Assembly: GCF_011398355.1 (NCBI RefSeq)
Contig: NZ_AP021889.1
Span: forward strand, 868,001-932,000
Source of the DNA: Thiosulfatimonas sediminis
GTDB lineage: Bacteria > Pseudomonadota > Gammaproteobacteria > Thiomicrospirales > Thiomicrospiraceae
Direction of reading: 5' to 3'
DNA length: 64,000 nt
Each line of letters starts with the position of its first letter. Within the stretch, counting starts at the first letter, position 1. The position numbers were made by a program, and so were the translations under genes. The notes under the pieces are model-generated. The model had not been told where the DNA came from, ran no database searches, and saw only the letters and a list, made by a program, of their open reading frames with translations. Below, one piece after another: positions 19,179 to 29,169 of the stretch.

Positions 19179-20702
19179 CTAGGATGCGGTGTGGTTCCAC
19201 GGCAGAAGTGCTTCGAACTGCTCGAGGGTGTCGCAGTTGGGGAGGTTTCGGAAAAGATGAGTGAGATAGGCTTGGGGTTCGAGTCCGTTGGCTTTGGCGG
19301 TTTCAATCAAGCTGTACAGCATCGCACTGGCTTTGGCACCTTTTACCGATTGGCTAAAGAGCCAGTTCTTGCGTCCAATCGCGAAGGGACGAATGGCATT
19401 CTCAACCGGGTTGTTGTCGATATTCAATCGCCCATTCGTGGTGAAGATTTGAAGCTTTTCCCAGTTTTTTGCCAGATAGCTCAAGGCCTCACCGAGTTTG
19501 CTTTTGGGCACGGTGCTGTTGAGGCTTTTATCCAACCACGTTTTGAGCTGTTCTAAAACCCGCAGGCTTTCGGTTTGCCGGATCTCGAGTCGTTTATTTG
19601 GTGGTTGGTCTTTGATGTGTTGTTCAATTTGATAGAGCTTTTGAATGAGATTGAGTGCCATGTCCGCCTTGCCGGTTTTATTCTTAGGCAGTACTTTTTT
19701 GGCATCCATAAACTTGCGTCGGGCATGGGCCCAACAACCTAGATGGGTAATCTGTTCCGTTGCACCGATTTTGTGATAACCCGCATAGTCATCGGTTTGT
19801 AGGAAGCCTTTAAACTCAGGCAATAAATTCATGGCGGTTTGTGTGGTGCGATCCGGTGAATAGTCGAATAACACCACTGGGTGTTTTTGATCGCCCGTCT
19901 TGCGTACCCACATGTAACTGTGGCTCTCTGCGGTTTTCCCCACCTCATTGAGCACTTGCACACGCGTTTCATCCATGTGCACATAGCCACTGTCCAGCAG
20001 AGAATCTTGCATCAGGTTGTACAGAGGCTGGCAGAGTTGGGCACCCTTAATCATCCAGTTGGCCATCGTTTGGCGAGACAGTTCGACCTCTAAACGTTCA
20101 AAGGCTTTTTCTTGACGATACAGCGGTACGCCATCTTGGTATTTCGCGGTGGCAATGTAGGCAAGTAACCCAGGACCGGCGATGCTTTTGGGAATCGGCT
20201 GTTTGGGCATGGACGCTAACTTAAGCGAACCCTCACACCCTGGGCAGGCGTATTTTTTACGCACTAACTGACGAACAATGATTTTGGCAGGAATAATTTC
20301 TAATTGCTCAGAGACTTCTTCACCGATCTCTTTGAACTCTGAGCCACAGTCACATTTCTCACCGGCCGGTAAGCAATGTTCAACGCGTTGACGGGGAAGA
20401 TTCTTTGGTAAGGGTTTACGACCGGCGTTGGATTTTGCTTTGGGTGAGTCACTCGAGGATTCATCACTCGACGCTCTCAAAGACGAATTGTCCTCGACTT
20501 CGGGTTCATTAAACAGTTCCGCTTGATCGGGGTGTTTTTCACTGCTTTTATAGAATTGACGAACCTTAAAGAACATGACTAATTCAGACAGACGACTGAC
20601 TTCCGTTGATAAGGTGTCGATTTGCTGGTCTTTTTGCAAAACCAAGGCTTTTAAGACATCGATATCATCGGGTAAATCGTGAGCAGTCAGAGGTGTTTTC
20701 AT
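19179..20702 (-). CDS. tnpC: IS66 transposase TnpC (copy A)
   Basis: The 507-residue DDE transposase of the IS66 family has an N-terminal leucine-zipper-like helix (DDIDVLKALVLQKDQQIDTL), then a serine-rich linker. A zinc-binding stretch follows with GEKCDCGSE and KKYACPGCEG. The catalytic core has MDETRVQVL, LQTDDYAGY, GCWAHARRKF and the C-terminal NGRLNIDNNPVENAIRPFAIGRKNWLF, which supplies the last acidic residue. The frame is intact. Confidence 0.95.
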   Translation of the reverse strand: MKTPLTAHDLPDDIDVLKALVLQKDQQIDTLSTEVSRLSELVMFFKVRQFYKSSEKHPDQAELFNEPEVEDNSSLRASSDESSSDSPKAKSNAGRKPLPKNLPRQRVEHCLPAGEKCDCGSEFKEIGEEVSEQLEIIPAKIIVRQLVRKKYACPGCEGSLKLASMPKQPIPKSIAGPGLLAYIATAKYQDGVPLYRQEKAFERLEVELSRQTMANWMIKGAQLCQPLYNLMQDSLLDSGYVHMDETRVQVLNEVGKTAESHSYMWVRKTGDQKHPVVLFDYSPDRTTQTAMNLLPEFKGFLQTDDYAGYHKIGATEQITHLGCWAHARRKFMDAKKVLPKNKTGKADMALNLIQKLYQIEQHIKDQPPNKRLEIRQTESLRVLEQLKTWLDKSLNSTVPKSKLGEALSYLAKNWEKLQIFTTNGRLNIDNNPVENAIRPFAIGRKNWLFSQSVKGAKASAMLYSLIETAKANGLEPQAYLTHLFRNLPNCDTLEQFEALLPWNHTAS

Positions 20703-20722
20703 GGGCGGGTAAGATACCCGAA

Positions 20723-21079
20723 TTAGCTCACGTTGTCATAGAAAAGTGACTCATGCGGTTGTTGAAAAATATCCAAGCCATCGAGTAACTGATTGAGCTG
20801 TTTGCCTGTGACCGACACCGCCTCTTGATCGACGACTGGCGCTAACCATTTGAACTTGTGTTTCTCTAATCGCTTGTACCAGAGCACAAAGCCATTGCGC
20901 TCCCAGTAGAGGAGTTTGACCTTGTCGCGAGAACGGTTGCAAAACACAAACAGTGCACCATTCATGGGAGAATGTCCCAGCTCAGCTTCCACAATGGCCG
21001 CCAGTCCATTAATGGATTTACGCATATCCACCGGATCACGATAGACAAAGACGAGTGAATCAAGGCTTGGTCTAAGCAT
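20723..21079 (-). CDS. tnpB: IS66 accessory protein TnpB (copy A)
   Basis: The 118-residue IS66 Orf2 protein contains VYRDPVDMRKSINGLAAIV and LFVFCNRSRDKVKLLYWERNGF. It is required with TnpA and TnpC for transposition in IS66 systems and is unrelated to the IS200/IS605 TnpB nuclease. It overlaps tnpA by eight bases. Confidence 0.93.
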   Translation of the reverse strand: MLRPSLDSLVFVYRDPVDMRKSINGLAAIVEAELGHSPMNGALFVFCNRSRDKVKLLYWERNGFVLWYKRLEKHKFKWLAPVVDQEAVSVTGKQLNQLLDGLDIFQQPHESLFYDNVS

Positions 21080-21374
21080 GACGATTCAACTCGGTGATCA
21101 ATTGCGCTAGTTGCACCACGGAACACTCAAATGCCAATCCTTTTGCCTTGACTGCAATGCTGGTTGAGCACGGTTCAGGCTGATCGTGAATCACCATCGG
21201 CAAAAAGGCAGAAGATTCTTTGATGGGTGCTTGGCTTAAGTTTCGAAGCCTACGTCGCCAAGTATAAAAGGTTGAAATCGCCAAGCCTTGCTGCTGGCAA
21301 AATGCCCGTTGTGAAAGGCCACTGGCTTGCCAATCGGCAATGCGCTGCACCCAAAGTTCGTGTTTGCTCATCAA
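21072..21374 (-). CDS. tnpA: IS66 accessory protein TnpA (copy A)
   Basis: The 100-residue helix-turn-helix protein contains WQASGLSQRAFCQQQGLAIS followed by TFYTWRRRLR, a Xre/Tn3-like DNA-binding motif found in IS66 Orf1. It is the first gene of the element, 80 bases inside the terminus. Confidence 0.92.
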   Translation of the reverse strand: MMSKHELWVQRIADWQASGLSQRAFCQQQGLAISTFYTWRRRLRNLSQAPIKESSAFLPMVIHDQPEPCSTSIAVKAKGLAFECSVVQLAQLITELNRHA

Positions 21375-21454
21375 AATTCTCCTGTGATTGAAAACACATA
21401 GAAGAATAACGAATTTTATCCAGGAATTTTAGATGTGGGTAAATTGGCGCTTAC

Positions 21455-21790
21455 GCATTTTTCGCTTCAATGGTTACCTTTTCATATCCCTCAATCAATA
21501 GTAATTCTTTAACTAATTGTTCTAATCCAATACCACCACTTTTGAGGTAAGTTTTTCCACTTTGCAGATTTGATAAAAGTTGTTGTTTGAATTGTTCTTC
21601 TTGTTCTAGCTGCTTTTGACTAATAGCAGAATTAAAGTGATAGGAATTTCCAGCCATTAATTCAGTTTGAACTGTTTTGATTTGATCTGCGAATTCATTG
21701 AGACTGACAACCGACATCCTTATTTTTAGCCGACTGGAAAATGATTGTTCAACCTGATCTCTTGAAACTTCAATTAGGCGGTAAATCACG
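21455..21790 (-). pseudogene. Mrr-like restriction endonuclease fragment
   Basis: About 110 codons remain, read leftward until the IS66-A terminus cuts them. The last part, SGGIGLEQLVKELLLIEGYEKVTIEAKNA, is the N-terminal strand-helix of a Mrr-type PD-(D/E)xK domain; the catalytic residues that would follow are lost. The upstream part (VSRDQVEQSFSSRLKIRMSV) is helical. The fragment is joined at about 21790 to a truncated integrase in another frame, so it is bounded by a deletion on one side and an IS on the other. The assignment rests on one motif. Confidence 0.5.
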
Positions 21791-22402
21791 GGTTGGATCA
21801 AATGGACAGACTCCCATTCCAACCGAATACCTGAACACCCTGCTCGCATAGCCCCGAACTTTTTTAAGCATATTTAAAGTACCGCGCGCTTCAATACGTT
21901 TAAACACTTCAAGCATATCCATCGCTGAGATCTCTGCAATCTTACGTTCTTGCAGAAAAGGCAAAAGATGATTCTGGCAACGTTCATCTAAATCTTTGGC
22001 ATAACCTTCACTCCAAGACTCAAAGTTATGCTCATACCACTCCTGATACATATCAGAAAAGGTTTTAATGGTTGCTTCTTCAGGAATCTCAGGTTCTGAT
22101 TTAATTCTAGGATCGATTCCTGATTTAATCTGAATTTTTAAATCATCACGGGCTCGACGAGCCTCCGCAAGTGAAACGGAAGGATAATCACCAAGTGACA
22201 GCATTGTTGCCTTGCCACCAATTCGGCAACGATAGCGCCAAGCTTTTACGCCATTAGGCTTAATTTCCAAAACCAACCCATGAGAATCAGTTTTTCGGTA
22301 AAGCTTTTCTTGAGGTTTAAAATTTTTGACCTGGGTATTGTTTAGCACCTTGTACTCACATTTTTTGTACTCACCTGTACTCATACTCAAATTTATACTC
22401 AT
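21770..22402 (-). pseudogene. Tyrosine integrase, truncated (tRNA-Ser island)
   Basis: The 210-residue N-terminal half of a P4-like island integrase starts as KVLNNTQVKNFKPQEKLYRKTDSHGLVLEI. The arm-binding domain includes MLSLGDYPSVSLAEARRARDDLK. The core-binding domain follows (TFSDMYQEWYEHN, ALF-like helices, YASRVFRYSVGMGVCPFDPTRDL) and the frame stops at 21770. The catalytic domain with R-HxxR-Y is absent, replaced by the Mrr-like fragment. It sits 134 bases beyond the 3' end of tRNA-Ser and points away from it, the usual position for an integrase that used this tRNA gene as attachment site. Confidence 0.85.
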
Positions 22403-22497
22403 TTTTTTGTGAGATGTATAGATTTCAGTTGAAACTAGATGAGATAGTTAAAAATCAGGAACAAGGCTCTAAGCCAGTAAACACGGGGGTTTTGGGC

Positions 22498-22526
22498 AAA
22501 AAAAACCCGTCTGGGACGGGTTCTTT
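22498..22526 (-). terminator. Terminator downstream of tRNA-Ser
   Basis: On the minus strand AACCCGT / ACGGGTT forms a 7-bp stem with a 5-base loop followed by T8. It lies ten bases after the tRNA CCA end. Confidence 0.85.
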
Positions 22527-22535
22527 TAAGTGTAA

Positions 22536-22628
22536 TGGCGGAGACGGAGGGATTCGAACCCTCGATAGAGCTACAAACCCTATACTCCCTTAGCAGGGGA
22601 GCGCCTTCAGCCTCTCGGCCACGTCTCC
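22536..22628 (-). tRNA. tRNA-Ser (GCU anticodon)
   Basis: A 93-nt serine tRNA has acceptor stem GGAGACG / CGTCTCC, an encoded CCA end, a long variable arm typical of tRNA-Ser, and the anticodon GCT (plus-strand AGC at 22592-22594) in the loop CTGCTAA. It follows csrA, as in many gammaproteobacteria (alaS-csrA-serX type order), and served as an integration site for the adjacent island. Confidence 0.96.
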
Positions 22629-22776
22629 AAAATGTGTGCGTATAATACCTACTCTAAGCAGGCTTGTAAACCTTTTAGCAAAGATTTTTCGTAAAGTTTT
22701 TAAGCAAGTAATTCACTTGAAATTAAATGCTGAACATCACTATGAAGCGACAAAATTGGCTGGAATAATCCATCGA

Positions 22777-23010
22777 TTAGGTAGGTTCTGAACTAGAGAG
22801 TGGCGTTTTTTGATCGCTCGCAACTGCATTTTTTTCCGACGTGTCAGAGTTAGGCTTTTTACCATTTAATAACTCTTCTCGGTGAATTGGAACCTTTTGC
22901 GGCGCTTCAATCCCGATTCTAACTTGACTTCCTTTAACAGAAAGAATTGTCACCTTGATGTCGCCATCAATCACTAGTGCCTCACCCTCCCGTCTTGTTA
23001 ATACCAGCAT
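22777..23010 (-). CDS. csrA: Carbon storage regulator CsrA
   Basis: Starting at ATG 23010 with a very strong GGAGGGAG seven bases before it, the product is 77 residues: [23 protein letters not shown], then [17 protein letters not shown]. CsrA is a dimeric RNA-binding protein that represses or stabilises mRNAs by binding GGA motifs. The RNA-contacting N-terminal strand (Leu4, Arg6) and the VPIHRE segment are conserved. Residues 59-77 form a polar extension (serine, threonine, lysine rich) that makes it longer than the 61-residue E. coli protein. It lies between alaS and tRNA-Ser on the same strand. Confidence 0.95.
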   Translation of the reverse strand: MLVLTRREGEALVIDGDIKVTILSVKGSQVRIGIEAPQKVPIHREELLNGKKPNSDTSEKNAVASDQKTPLSSSEPT

Positions 23011-23190
23011 TTTGCTCCCTCCGTTAGAACACGCCAACCAGTATAAGGTTTTGGTCTATAGAAAAAAATGCACTACGTTAAAATACGGAAAGTTAATCGC
23101 TTTAAATTGAGCGAAGATAATTCTCTTATAGCAACCAAGGTTTTTGCAAACTCGCATAAATTAAAAGTCCAAAGTAAGTCTGTAAAAAAC

Positions 23191-23227
23191 AAAAACCCGT
23201 TTTAGCATCAGGCCAAAACGGGTTTTT
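23191..23227 (-). terminator. Terminator of alaS
   Basis: AAAAACCCGTTTT pairs with AAAACGGGTTTTT (loop about 11 bases), with a T-rich tail on the minus strand. It lies 25 bases beyond the alaS stop. Confidence 0.85.
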
Positions 23228-23251
23228 GAAAGGCTGGATTTTAATAAAAAA

Positions 23252-25843
23252 TTATTTTGACTCTGCCCAAGCTTTAACCGAATTTAAAGCAGCCTCTAAA
23301 TTATCTGGTTGATTGCCGCCTGCCTGCGCCATATCAGGACGACCACCGCCTTTACCGCCAACTTGTTGCGCTACGTGATTAACCAATTCACCGGCCTTGT
23401 AAGTCCCCGTTACCGACTTACTAACCCCCGCCGTTAACGCAATATTATCGCCATCTACGGCAGCCAATAGAATCACTGCTGGATCTAACTTATCTTTCAA
23501 CTTATCGACCGTCTCGCGCAATATCGTGCGGTCAGCACCCTCCATTATTGCCGCAAGAACATTGACGTTACCGACTTTAATGGCCGAACTCGCCAAATCA
23601 TCTCCTTGAGACGCGGCCAACTTAGCTTGCAGCGTTTTGAGCTCTTTTTCCAGCGCTTTATAATCAGCCACCAATTGTGTCACCTTATTGATCACTTGTG
23701 CTTTATCGCTTTTCACCGTATCAGCGATGTTTAGCAGCGCATCCTCTTCGTCATAAATTACTTGCCAAGCAGCCTCACCAGTAATGGCTTCAATACGACG
23801 CACACCGGAGGCAATTCCACTTTCGGAAAGTAGACGGAATGGCCCAATATCGCCAACCGACTTTACGTGGGTTCCGCCACATAACTCGACAGAGAAATCG
23901 CCCATATCCACTACGCGAACTACGTCACCATATTTTTCGCCGAACAGAGCCATGGCTCCACGTGCTTTTGCGTCTTCAATCGCCATCTCAGAAATGGTAA
24001 CCGGCGTATTATTCATAATTTCTAAATTGACCAGACGCTCGATTTCACGCAGCTGTTGGTTAGAAATCGGCTCAAAATGCGAGAAGTCAAAACGTAGGCG
24101 ATCAAACCGCACCAAAGACCCTTTCTGCCCGACATGTGTGCCTAAAACCGTGCGTAAAGCAGCATGTAGCAAATGGGTAGCCGAATGATTACGCTCGCAA
24201 TCACGACGCTTAATCACATCAATTTTTGCGTGGACACTCTGTCCAACAGCAACGGTTCCAGCGGTCGCTTTACCATAATGCAAAAACAGGCTGCCCTGCT
24301 TCTGGGTATCATCAACATGAAAACTGTGCATTCCTTCAGTCAAGCTACCACAATCCCCGCTCTGGCCACCGGACTCTGCATAAAATGGAGTTTGATTCAA
24401 CAAAATGACAGCTGCATCGCCCTCATTGATTGACTGCACCGACTTGCCATCAACAAATATTGCAATAATCGATGCATCCGCTTCGTCTTGCTGATAACCG
24501 ATAAACTGAGTGCTACCATCAAATTCGATACGCGCATTCCCGGAAGCACCGAAGTTAGAAGCCGAACGAGCACGTTCACGCTGTGCCTCCATCGCAACAC
24601 CAAAACCGGCTTGGTCAACCGTTAAATTACGTTCACGTGCCACATCCGCAGTTAAATCGATAGGAAAGCCGTAAGTGTCATACAACTTAAAGGCCATTTC
24701 ACCATCGATAACCGTACCGCTCATGCCAGCAATATACTCTTCCAACAGTTTCATACCATTTTCTAAGGTCTCGGCAAAGCGCTCTTCTTCAAGCTTTAGC
24801 ACACGCTCAACATTCGCCTGTTCTTTGGCTAATTCTGGGTAGGCTGCACCCATCTGCTCAACCAAGGTATCGACTAATTGATAGAAAAACGGCTGAGTTT
24901 GTCCCAATTTGTAACCGTGTCGAATAGCGCGACGAATGATACGACGCAACACATAACCACGCCCCTCATTGGAAGGCAAAACGCCGTCGGCAATGGTGAA
25001 CGAACAGGAGCGAATATGATCCGAGATAACGCGCAGAGAGCTGTTAGTCAAATCTCTTTCACCTGTTAATTCTGATGCTTTTTTTACCAACGCCTGAAAC
25101 AGATCAATTTCATAGTTGTTATGAACACCCTGCATCACCGCAGCCAAACGCTCCAAGCCCATACCAGTATCCACTGAAGGCTTTGGTAAAGGCGTTAAAG
25201 TACCGTCTGCCGAACGGTCAAATTGCATGAATACCAAGTTCCAAATTTCGATATAACGATCACCGTCCTCATCTGGCGAACCTGGAGGGCCTCCGGCAAT
25301 GTCTGCGCCATGATCATAGAAAATTTCTGTACAAGGTCCACAAGGCCCGGTATCCCCCATTGACCAGAAATTGTCTTTTGCGCCGCAACGTGAAAAACGC
25401 TCCGCAGACACCCCCATTTCTTGAAGCCAAATCATCTCGGCTTCTTTGTCTTCCTCAAAAACCGTTACCCACAGTTTTTCAGGCGGTAGCTTTAATTCTT
25501 CGGTTAAAAACTGCCAAGCAAATTGAATCGCCTCTTTCTTAAAATAATCGCCAAAACTGAAATTACCCAGCATTTCAAAGAAAGTGTGATGACGCGCTGT
25601 GTAGCCAACATTTTCCAAATCGTTATGTTTACCGCCGGCACGAATACAACGCTGCACGGAAGTTGCACGCGTATAATCGCGCTTATCCTGTCCCAAAAAG
25701 ACATCTTTAAACTGCACCATTCCTGCATTTGTAAATAAAAGTGTTGGGTCATTCATTGGCACAACAGGGCTGGAATGCACTGCGCTGTGCTGGTGTTGCA
25801 CAAAAAAGTCGACAAAAGCTTTTCTGAGTTCTGCACTGGTCAT
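23252..25843 (-). CDS. alaS: Alanyl-tRNA synthetase
   Basis: The 863-residue class II synthetase charges tRNA-Ala. The N-terminal catalytic domain shows [15 protein letters not shown], the motif-1 region [17 protein letters not shown] and motif 3 with TGMGLERLA. The editing domain has the zinc-binding [11 protein letters not shown] and [13 protein letters not shown]. The C-terminal C-Ala region ends with [17 protein letters not shown], the characteristic terminal motif. Length is normal. It lies downstream of recA-recX and upstream of csrA. Confidence 0.98.
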   Translation of the reverse strand: MTSAELRKAFVDFFVQHQHSAVHSSPVVPMNDPTLLFTNAGMVQFKDVFLGQDKRDYTRATSVQRCIRAGGKHNDLENVGYTARHHTFFEMLGNFSFGDYFKKEAIQFAWQFLTEELKLPPEKLWVTVFEEDKEAEMIWLQEMGVSAERFSRCGAKDNFWSMGDTGPCGPCTEIFYDHGADIAGGPPGSPDEDGDRYIEIWNLVFMQFDRSADGTLTPLPKPSVDTGMGLERLAAVMQGVHNNYEIDLFQALVKKASELTGERDLTNSSLRVISDHIRSCSFTIADGVLPSNEGRGYVLRRIIRRAIRHGYKLGQTQPFFYQLVDTLVEQMGAAYPELAKEQANVERVLKLEEERFAETLENGMKLLEEYIAGMSGTVIDGEMAFKLYDTYGFPIDLTADVARERNLTVDQAGFGVAMEAQRERARSASNFGASGNARIEFDGSTQFIGYQQDEADASIIAIFVDGKSVQSINEGDAAVILLNQTPFYAESGGQSGDCGSLTEGMHSFHVDDTQKQGSLFLHYGKATAGTVAVGQSVHAKIDVIKRRDCERNHSATHLLHAALRTVLGTHVGQKGSLVRFDRLRFDFSHFEPISNQQLREIERLVNLEIMNNTPVTISEMAIEDAKARGAMALFGEKYGDVVRVVDMGDFSVELCGGTHVKSVGDIGPFRLLSESGIASGVRRIEAITGEAAWQVIYDEEDALLNIADTVKSDKAQVINKVTQLVADYKALEKELKTLQAKLAASQGDDLASSAIKVGNVNVLAAIMEGADRTILRETVDKLKDKLDPAVILLAAVDGDNIALTAGVSKSVTGTYKAGELVNHVAQQVGGKGGGRPDMAQAGGNQPDNLEAALNSVKAWAESK

Positions 25844-25969
25844 AGTTCGTTTAACCTTAAAAAAATAAAATAATGAGTTGACTGCGACAGTCGGAAATTC
25901 TTTACAAACAATTCGTTCAGACGCAAAACAGGCTCACACTATCGTGACGTGGACCTACTCGGAATGCCT

Positions 25970-26626
25970 TTAACGAAAAAGCCGCCATATAAGCTCCGGA
26001 CTGTAACCGCGGCTTTGCAAAAAACGCATCTGTTTTGCCTTATCCTTAGGCAATAAAAAAGCGCCTTTAGCACCACTTTTTACGCCGTATTTTTTATCCA
26101 ACACTGCGCGCATTTGTTCAAGCAAAGCATCTTTATCCAAATCCAAATAATCGTTAAGCAATTCGGTACGGCTCGATTTTTGTTGCGCTTTTTGGCGAAT
26201 CTTCATCGGGCCTTGGCCTTTCGCCAATAAACTGCTCACCAACTGCTCTATATAACGTTCGTCACTCTGCCAATTACACTCTTGGCAGTGCGCCAAGCAA
26301 GACTGCAACTGTTCGTTAAACTGCGCCTCGTCAATTCCATATTTCTTAAGGTCTTCCACTTGAGAACTAAATTTTTTACGCAGTTTTTCTAAAAGTTCTT
26401 TATCACCATGCTCACGCTGACCAAGCAAACGCAACGCATGATTTTGCATATCCTGTTGCAATTGAGCCTCTTGACCCGCAGAAGGATCAAAAGGCTGCAA
26501 AAAATCTTCATCCCAAGCTTGCTGCAAAAACGCATTACGCTCTGCAGACGGTTTGACACCCTGCGCCGCTTCTAAAGAATCCGTCGCAATGCCAAGCGCC
26601 TGCAAAAACTGCGTAGCGTCTTTCAT
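25970..26626 (-). CDS. recX: Regulatory protein RecX
   Basis: The 218-residue protein carries the RecX helical repeats in its second half: LLGQREHGDKELLEKLRKKF, SSLLAKGQGPMKIRQKAQQ and FLQSRGYSPELIWRLFR. RecX binds RecA filaments and limits their activity. The N-terminal 60 residues are a poorly conserved extension (RecX proteins are usually 150-200 residues). It lies 31 bases after recA and is probably co-transcribed by readthrough. Confidence 0.9.
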   Translation of the reverse strand: MKDATQFLQALGIATDSLEAAQGVKPSAERNAFLQQAWDEDFLQPFDPSAGQEAQLQQDMQNHALRLLGQREHGDKELLEKLRKKFSSQVEDLKKYGIDEAQFNEQLQSCLAHCQECNWQSDERYIEQLVSSLLAKGQGPMKIRQKAQQKSSRTELLNDYLDLDKDALLEQMRAVLDKKYGVKSGAKGAFLLPKDKAKQMRFLQSRGYSPELIWRLFR

Positions 26627-26657
26627 AAATCAATCAGCTCGGTTCTGAATAAAAAAA

Positions 26658-27716
26658 TTAAGCGTCAAATAAAGATTCTGGCGCATCTTCTTCAATTACA
26701 GCAATCGGTTCAGCCTGAGTCTTTTTACTCGGCATTAAATTGGCTTTAATCTGCTTCATCAAAATATCTGCTACGTCTGGATTATCAATTAAATACTGGC
26801 GCGCATTGTCTTTACCTTGGCCAATTTTAGTCCCATCGTAGCTATACCAAGAGCCGGATTTTTCAATTAACTTCTCTTGCACGCCAAGATCGATAATTTC
26901 ACCCTCACGAGAAATGCCTTTGCCGTATAAAATATCAAATTCTACCTGTTTAAATGGCGGAGAAACTTTGTTTTTGACAACCTTAACACGGGTCTCATTA
27001 CCGAGGATTTCATCGCCTTTTTTAATGGCACCAATGCGACGAATATCTAAACGAACCGAAGCATAGAATTTTAAGGCATTGCCACCCGTGGTGGTTTCAG
27101 GGCTACCGAACATAACCCCTATTTTCATACGAATTTGATTGATGAATATCACTAAAGTGTTGGTACGTTTAATGTTGGCCGTTAATTTGCGCAATGCCTG
27201 CGACATTAAGCGCGCTTGCAAACCAACGTGCGAGTCACCCATATCGCCCTCAATTTCCGCACGAGGCGTTAAGGCCGCAACCGAATCAATAACCACAATA
27301 TCCACGGCACCAGAGCGCACCAGCGCATCGGTAATTTCTAACGCTTGCTCCCCCGTATCCGGCTGAGAAACCAAAAGGTTATCAATATCCACACCCAGCT
27401 TTTCTGCATACAAAGGGTCTAAGGCGTGCTCGGCATCAACAAAGGCGGCCGTTCCACCGGCTTTTTGCATCTCGGCAATAGCGTGCAACGTCAAGGTCGT
27501 TTTACCTGAAGACTCCGGACCATAAATTTCAACAACACGACCACGCGGCAGACCGCCTATGCCCAGTGCAATATCCAAACCGAGTGATCCAGTGGAAACC
27601 GACTCAATATCTCGCGGCGCAGTATTATCCCCCATTCGCATAATCGACCCTTTACCAAACTGTTTTTCAATTTGGCCAAGAGCGGCACTGAGCGCTTTCT
27701 TTTTGTTTTCATCCAT
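26658..27716 (-). CDS. recA: Recombinase RecA
   Basis: From ATG 27716 (AAGGA twelve bases upstream) the product is 352 residues, beginning [21 protein letters not shown], which matches the RecA start. The frame is open for 21 more codons with another ATG at 27734, but those lack a ribosome binding site. Walker A is [10 protein letters not shown] and the core has the expected EHALDPLYA and [11 protein letters not shown]. The DNA-binding loops [15 protein letters not shown] and [20 protein letters not shown] are intact. I looked for an E. coli-type LexA box upstream and saw none. Confidence 0.97.
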   Translation of the reverse strand: MDENKKKALSAALGQIEKQFGKGSIMRMGDNTAPRDIESVSTGSLGLDIALGIGGLPRGRVVEIYGPESSGKTTLTLHAIAEMQKAGGTAAFVDAEHALDPLYAEKLGVDIDNLLVSQPDTGEQALEITDALVRSGAVDIVVIDSVAALTPRAEIEGDMGDSHVGLQARLMSQALRKLTANIKRTNTLVIFINQIRMKIGVMFGSPETTTGGNALKFYASVRLDIRRIGAIKKGDEILGNETRVKVVKNKVSPPFKQVEFDILYGKGISREGEIIDLGVQEKLIEKSGSWYSYDGTKIGQGKDNARQYLIDNPDVADILMKQIKANLMPSKKTQAEPIAVIEEDAPESLFDA

Positions 27717-28046
27717 GGGTATCGAATCCTTCATTTTTGTCAAAAAACCGCCCAATAGCAGTTTTAAATTTGCGAGCAATCGTGCAGGAGAGTCACCAAA
27801 TCTTTAGCGGATAATGGCGGGCAAAAAATTAGCCTGAAATTATCCCATAATCACCGACTAAATCCTAGGGGCTGTTCAATATTCACTCCTGTAAGAAGCC
27901 TTTGATCATTGCGTAAAGTTCTATTATCTCCTGCTCGGAAATAACAATAGTAAACCACAAACTTGATTTTTGATACAGTAATTAAATAACATCTACTAAC
28001 GAAAAGCAGCAAAACACCGAAAGTAAATTGTCGCACTTTAATGCAA

Positions 28047-28526
28047 TTAGATAAGTGCTTCTATACCTTGTAAGGCGGCTTGCGTAGCTTGTTCGCGCAC
28101 CATTTGGCGGTCTCCGTCAAAATGATAACAACTGCTTTCAACCTTATCATGCCCTTGTTTTGCCCAGGCTATCCAAACCGTACCGACAGGCTTATCCAAT
28201 GAACCGCCCGTTGGCCCAGCAATCCCACTACAGGCGACAGCAACATTAGCGTGCGACTGTTGCAAAGCGCCAAGAGCCATCTCTTCAACACACGCTTGAC
28301 TCACCGCCCCTTGCTTTTGTATGGTCGCTTCCTTTACCCCAAGCATTTCGCGTTTTGACTCATAACTGTAAGTCACATAGGCTCGATCAAACCAAGCAGT
28401 ACTCCCGCTAATCGCCGTTAAGGCTTCGGCAATCATTCCCCCTGTGCAGGATTCCGCGGTTACCACGGTAATATTTTTATCGGCTAGGCGAGGGCCTAAC
28501 TGGTTCATCTGCGCAATAAAATCCAT
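28047..28526 (-). CDS. pncC: Nicotinamide-nucleotide amidohydrolase PncC (CinA C-terminal domain)
   Basis: The 159-residue stand-alone CinA C-terminal domain deamidates nicotinamide mononucleotide to nicotinic acid mononucleotide in NAD recycling. The family motifs are present: VTAESCTGGMIAEALTAISGSTAWF with the catalytic serine region, then VACSGIAGPTGGS and KPVGTVWIAW. ATG 28526 with GGGAG seven bases upstream is preferred over a TTG two codons earlier. It precedes recA on the same strand, the common gammaproteobacterial arrangement. Confidence 0.93.
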   Translation of the reverse strand: MDFIAQMNQLGPRLADKNITVVTAESCTGGMIAEALTAISGSTAWFDRAYVTYSYESKREMLGVKEATIQKQGAVSQACVEEMALGALQQSHANVAVACSGIAGPTGGSLDKPVGTVWIAWAKQGHDKVESSCYHFDGDRQMVREQATQAALQGIEALI

Positions 28527-29169
28527 GTTCAACTCCCGATGTAAAACTGTCGCTATTTAGTTAGCGGCTAGCATACCGTTTTTTTACACGCCCGCAAAAT
28601 GTCAGAGACAACGAAAACCGCTCACGACTAAAAAATCGCTATAAAAACATCAAACATCCCTCCTTTTGCTTAACCGAAACCTTTGCAGTGTCGTAAACCG
28701 CTTGGCGTTTTGCAGATTTGCTTAGGGGAGAGTTGATGCTGCTCAATATATACCCAACTTTAGGGGACTATCGTGTTGCAACACTGCCAAAGCGGTTGTG
28801 AAATAGCACAACATAAATAAAAGACATACGATTACTTTTTTAACTTAAAAAATTAAAACTTGCGTAATCAAACATAAAACGTCAATAAACAGTGCAATTA
28901 ATGAGTATTTTCACTTATTCAATATTACGTATATAGTATGCAAATATTCACCGAGTGAAACACCAAATTATGTCCGCCGAAAATTTAAGATAAATTTTAG
29001 CAAGGCATTGCTGGGGACAATTTTCAACAGTCATTGAAAAGCCTTGCTAATGAGGCGAGCGTTTTAGAGGATACAGAAAAAGTCCAAACGGCTTCAGACC
29101 GAAATCAATCGGGACTTGTCTGTATTTCACTGCGTAAATACATATTGAATCGAGCCTAAGGGGGCCGCA
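28527..29169. other. 640-bp divergent intergenic region
   Basis: It separates pncC (minus) from the hybrid kinase (plus). It has no gene-sized frame and is A+T rich. AGCAAGGC (28999-29006) and GCCTTGCT (29041-29048) form an 8-bp inverted repeat with a 34-base loop about 130 bases before the kinase start and could structure the leader of that mRNA. I could not match it to a known riboswitch. Confidence 0.4.

Larger units (their letters stand above)
19148..21454 (-). mobile_element. IS66-family element, copy A (2307 bp, complete)
   Basis: It runs from GTAAGCGGCAATTTACCC (19148) to GGGTAAATTGGCGCTTAC (21454); both ends read GTAAGCG inward, as IS66 termini do. It carries tnpA, tnpB and tnpC on the minus strand, all intact. 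It interrupts jetD. The left flank is the jetD target sequence, whereas the right flank is a Mrr-like fragment and not jetD, because the block to its right is inverted. Confidence 0.95.

Noticed and set aside
27717-27850. LexA box upstream of recA
   Set aside because: No CTG(T)...ACAG palindrome of the expected spacing is visible. Control may use a different motif, which I cannot identify.
28527-29169. Cyclic-di-GMP riboswitch before the hybrid kinase/REC-EAL operon
   Set aside because: I looked for the conserved GEMM-type core in the long leader and found only an 8-bp inverted repeat with a large loop.
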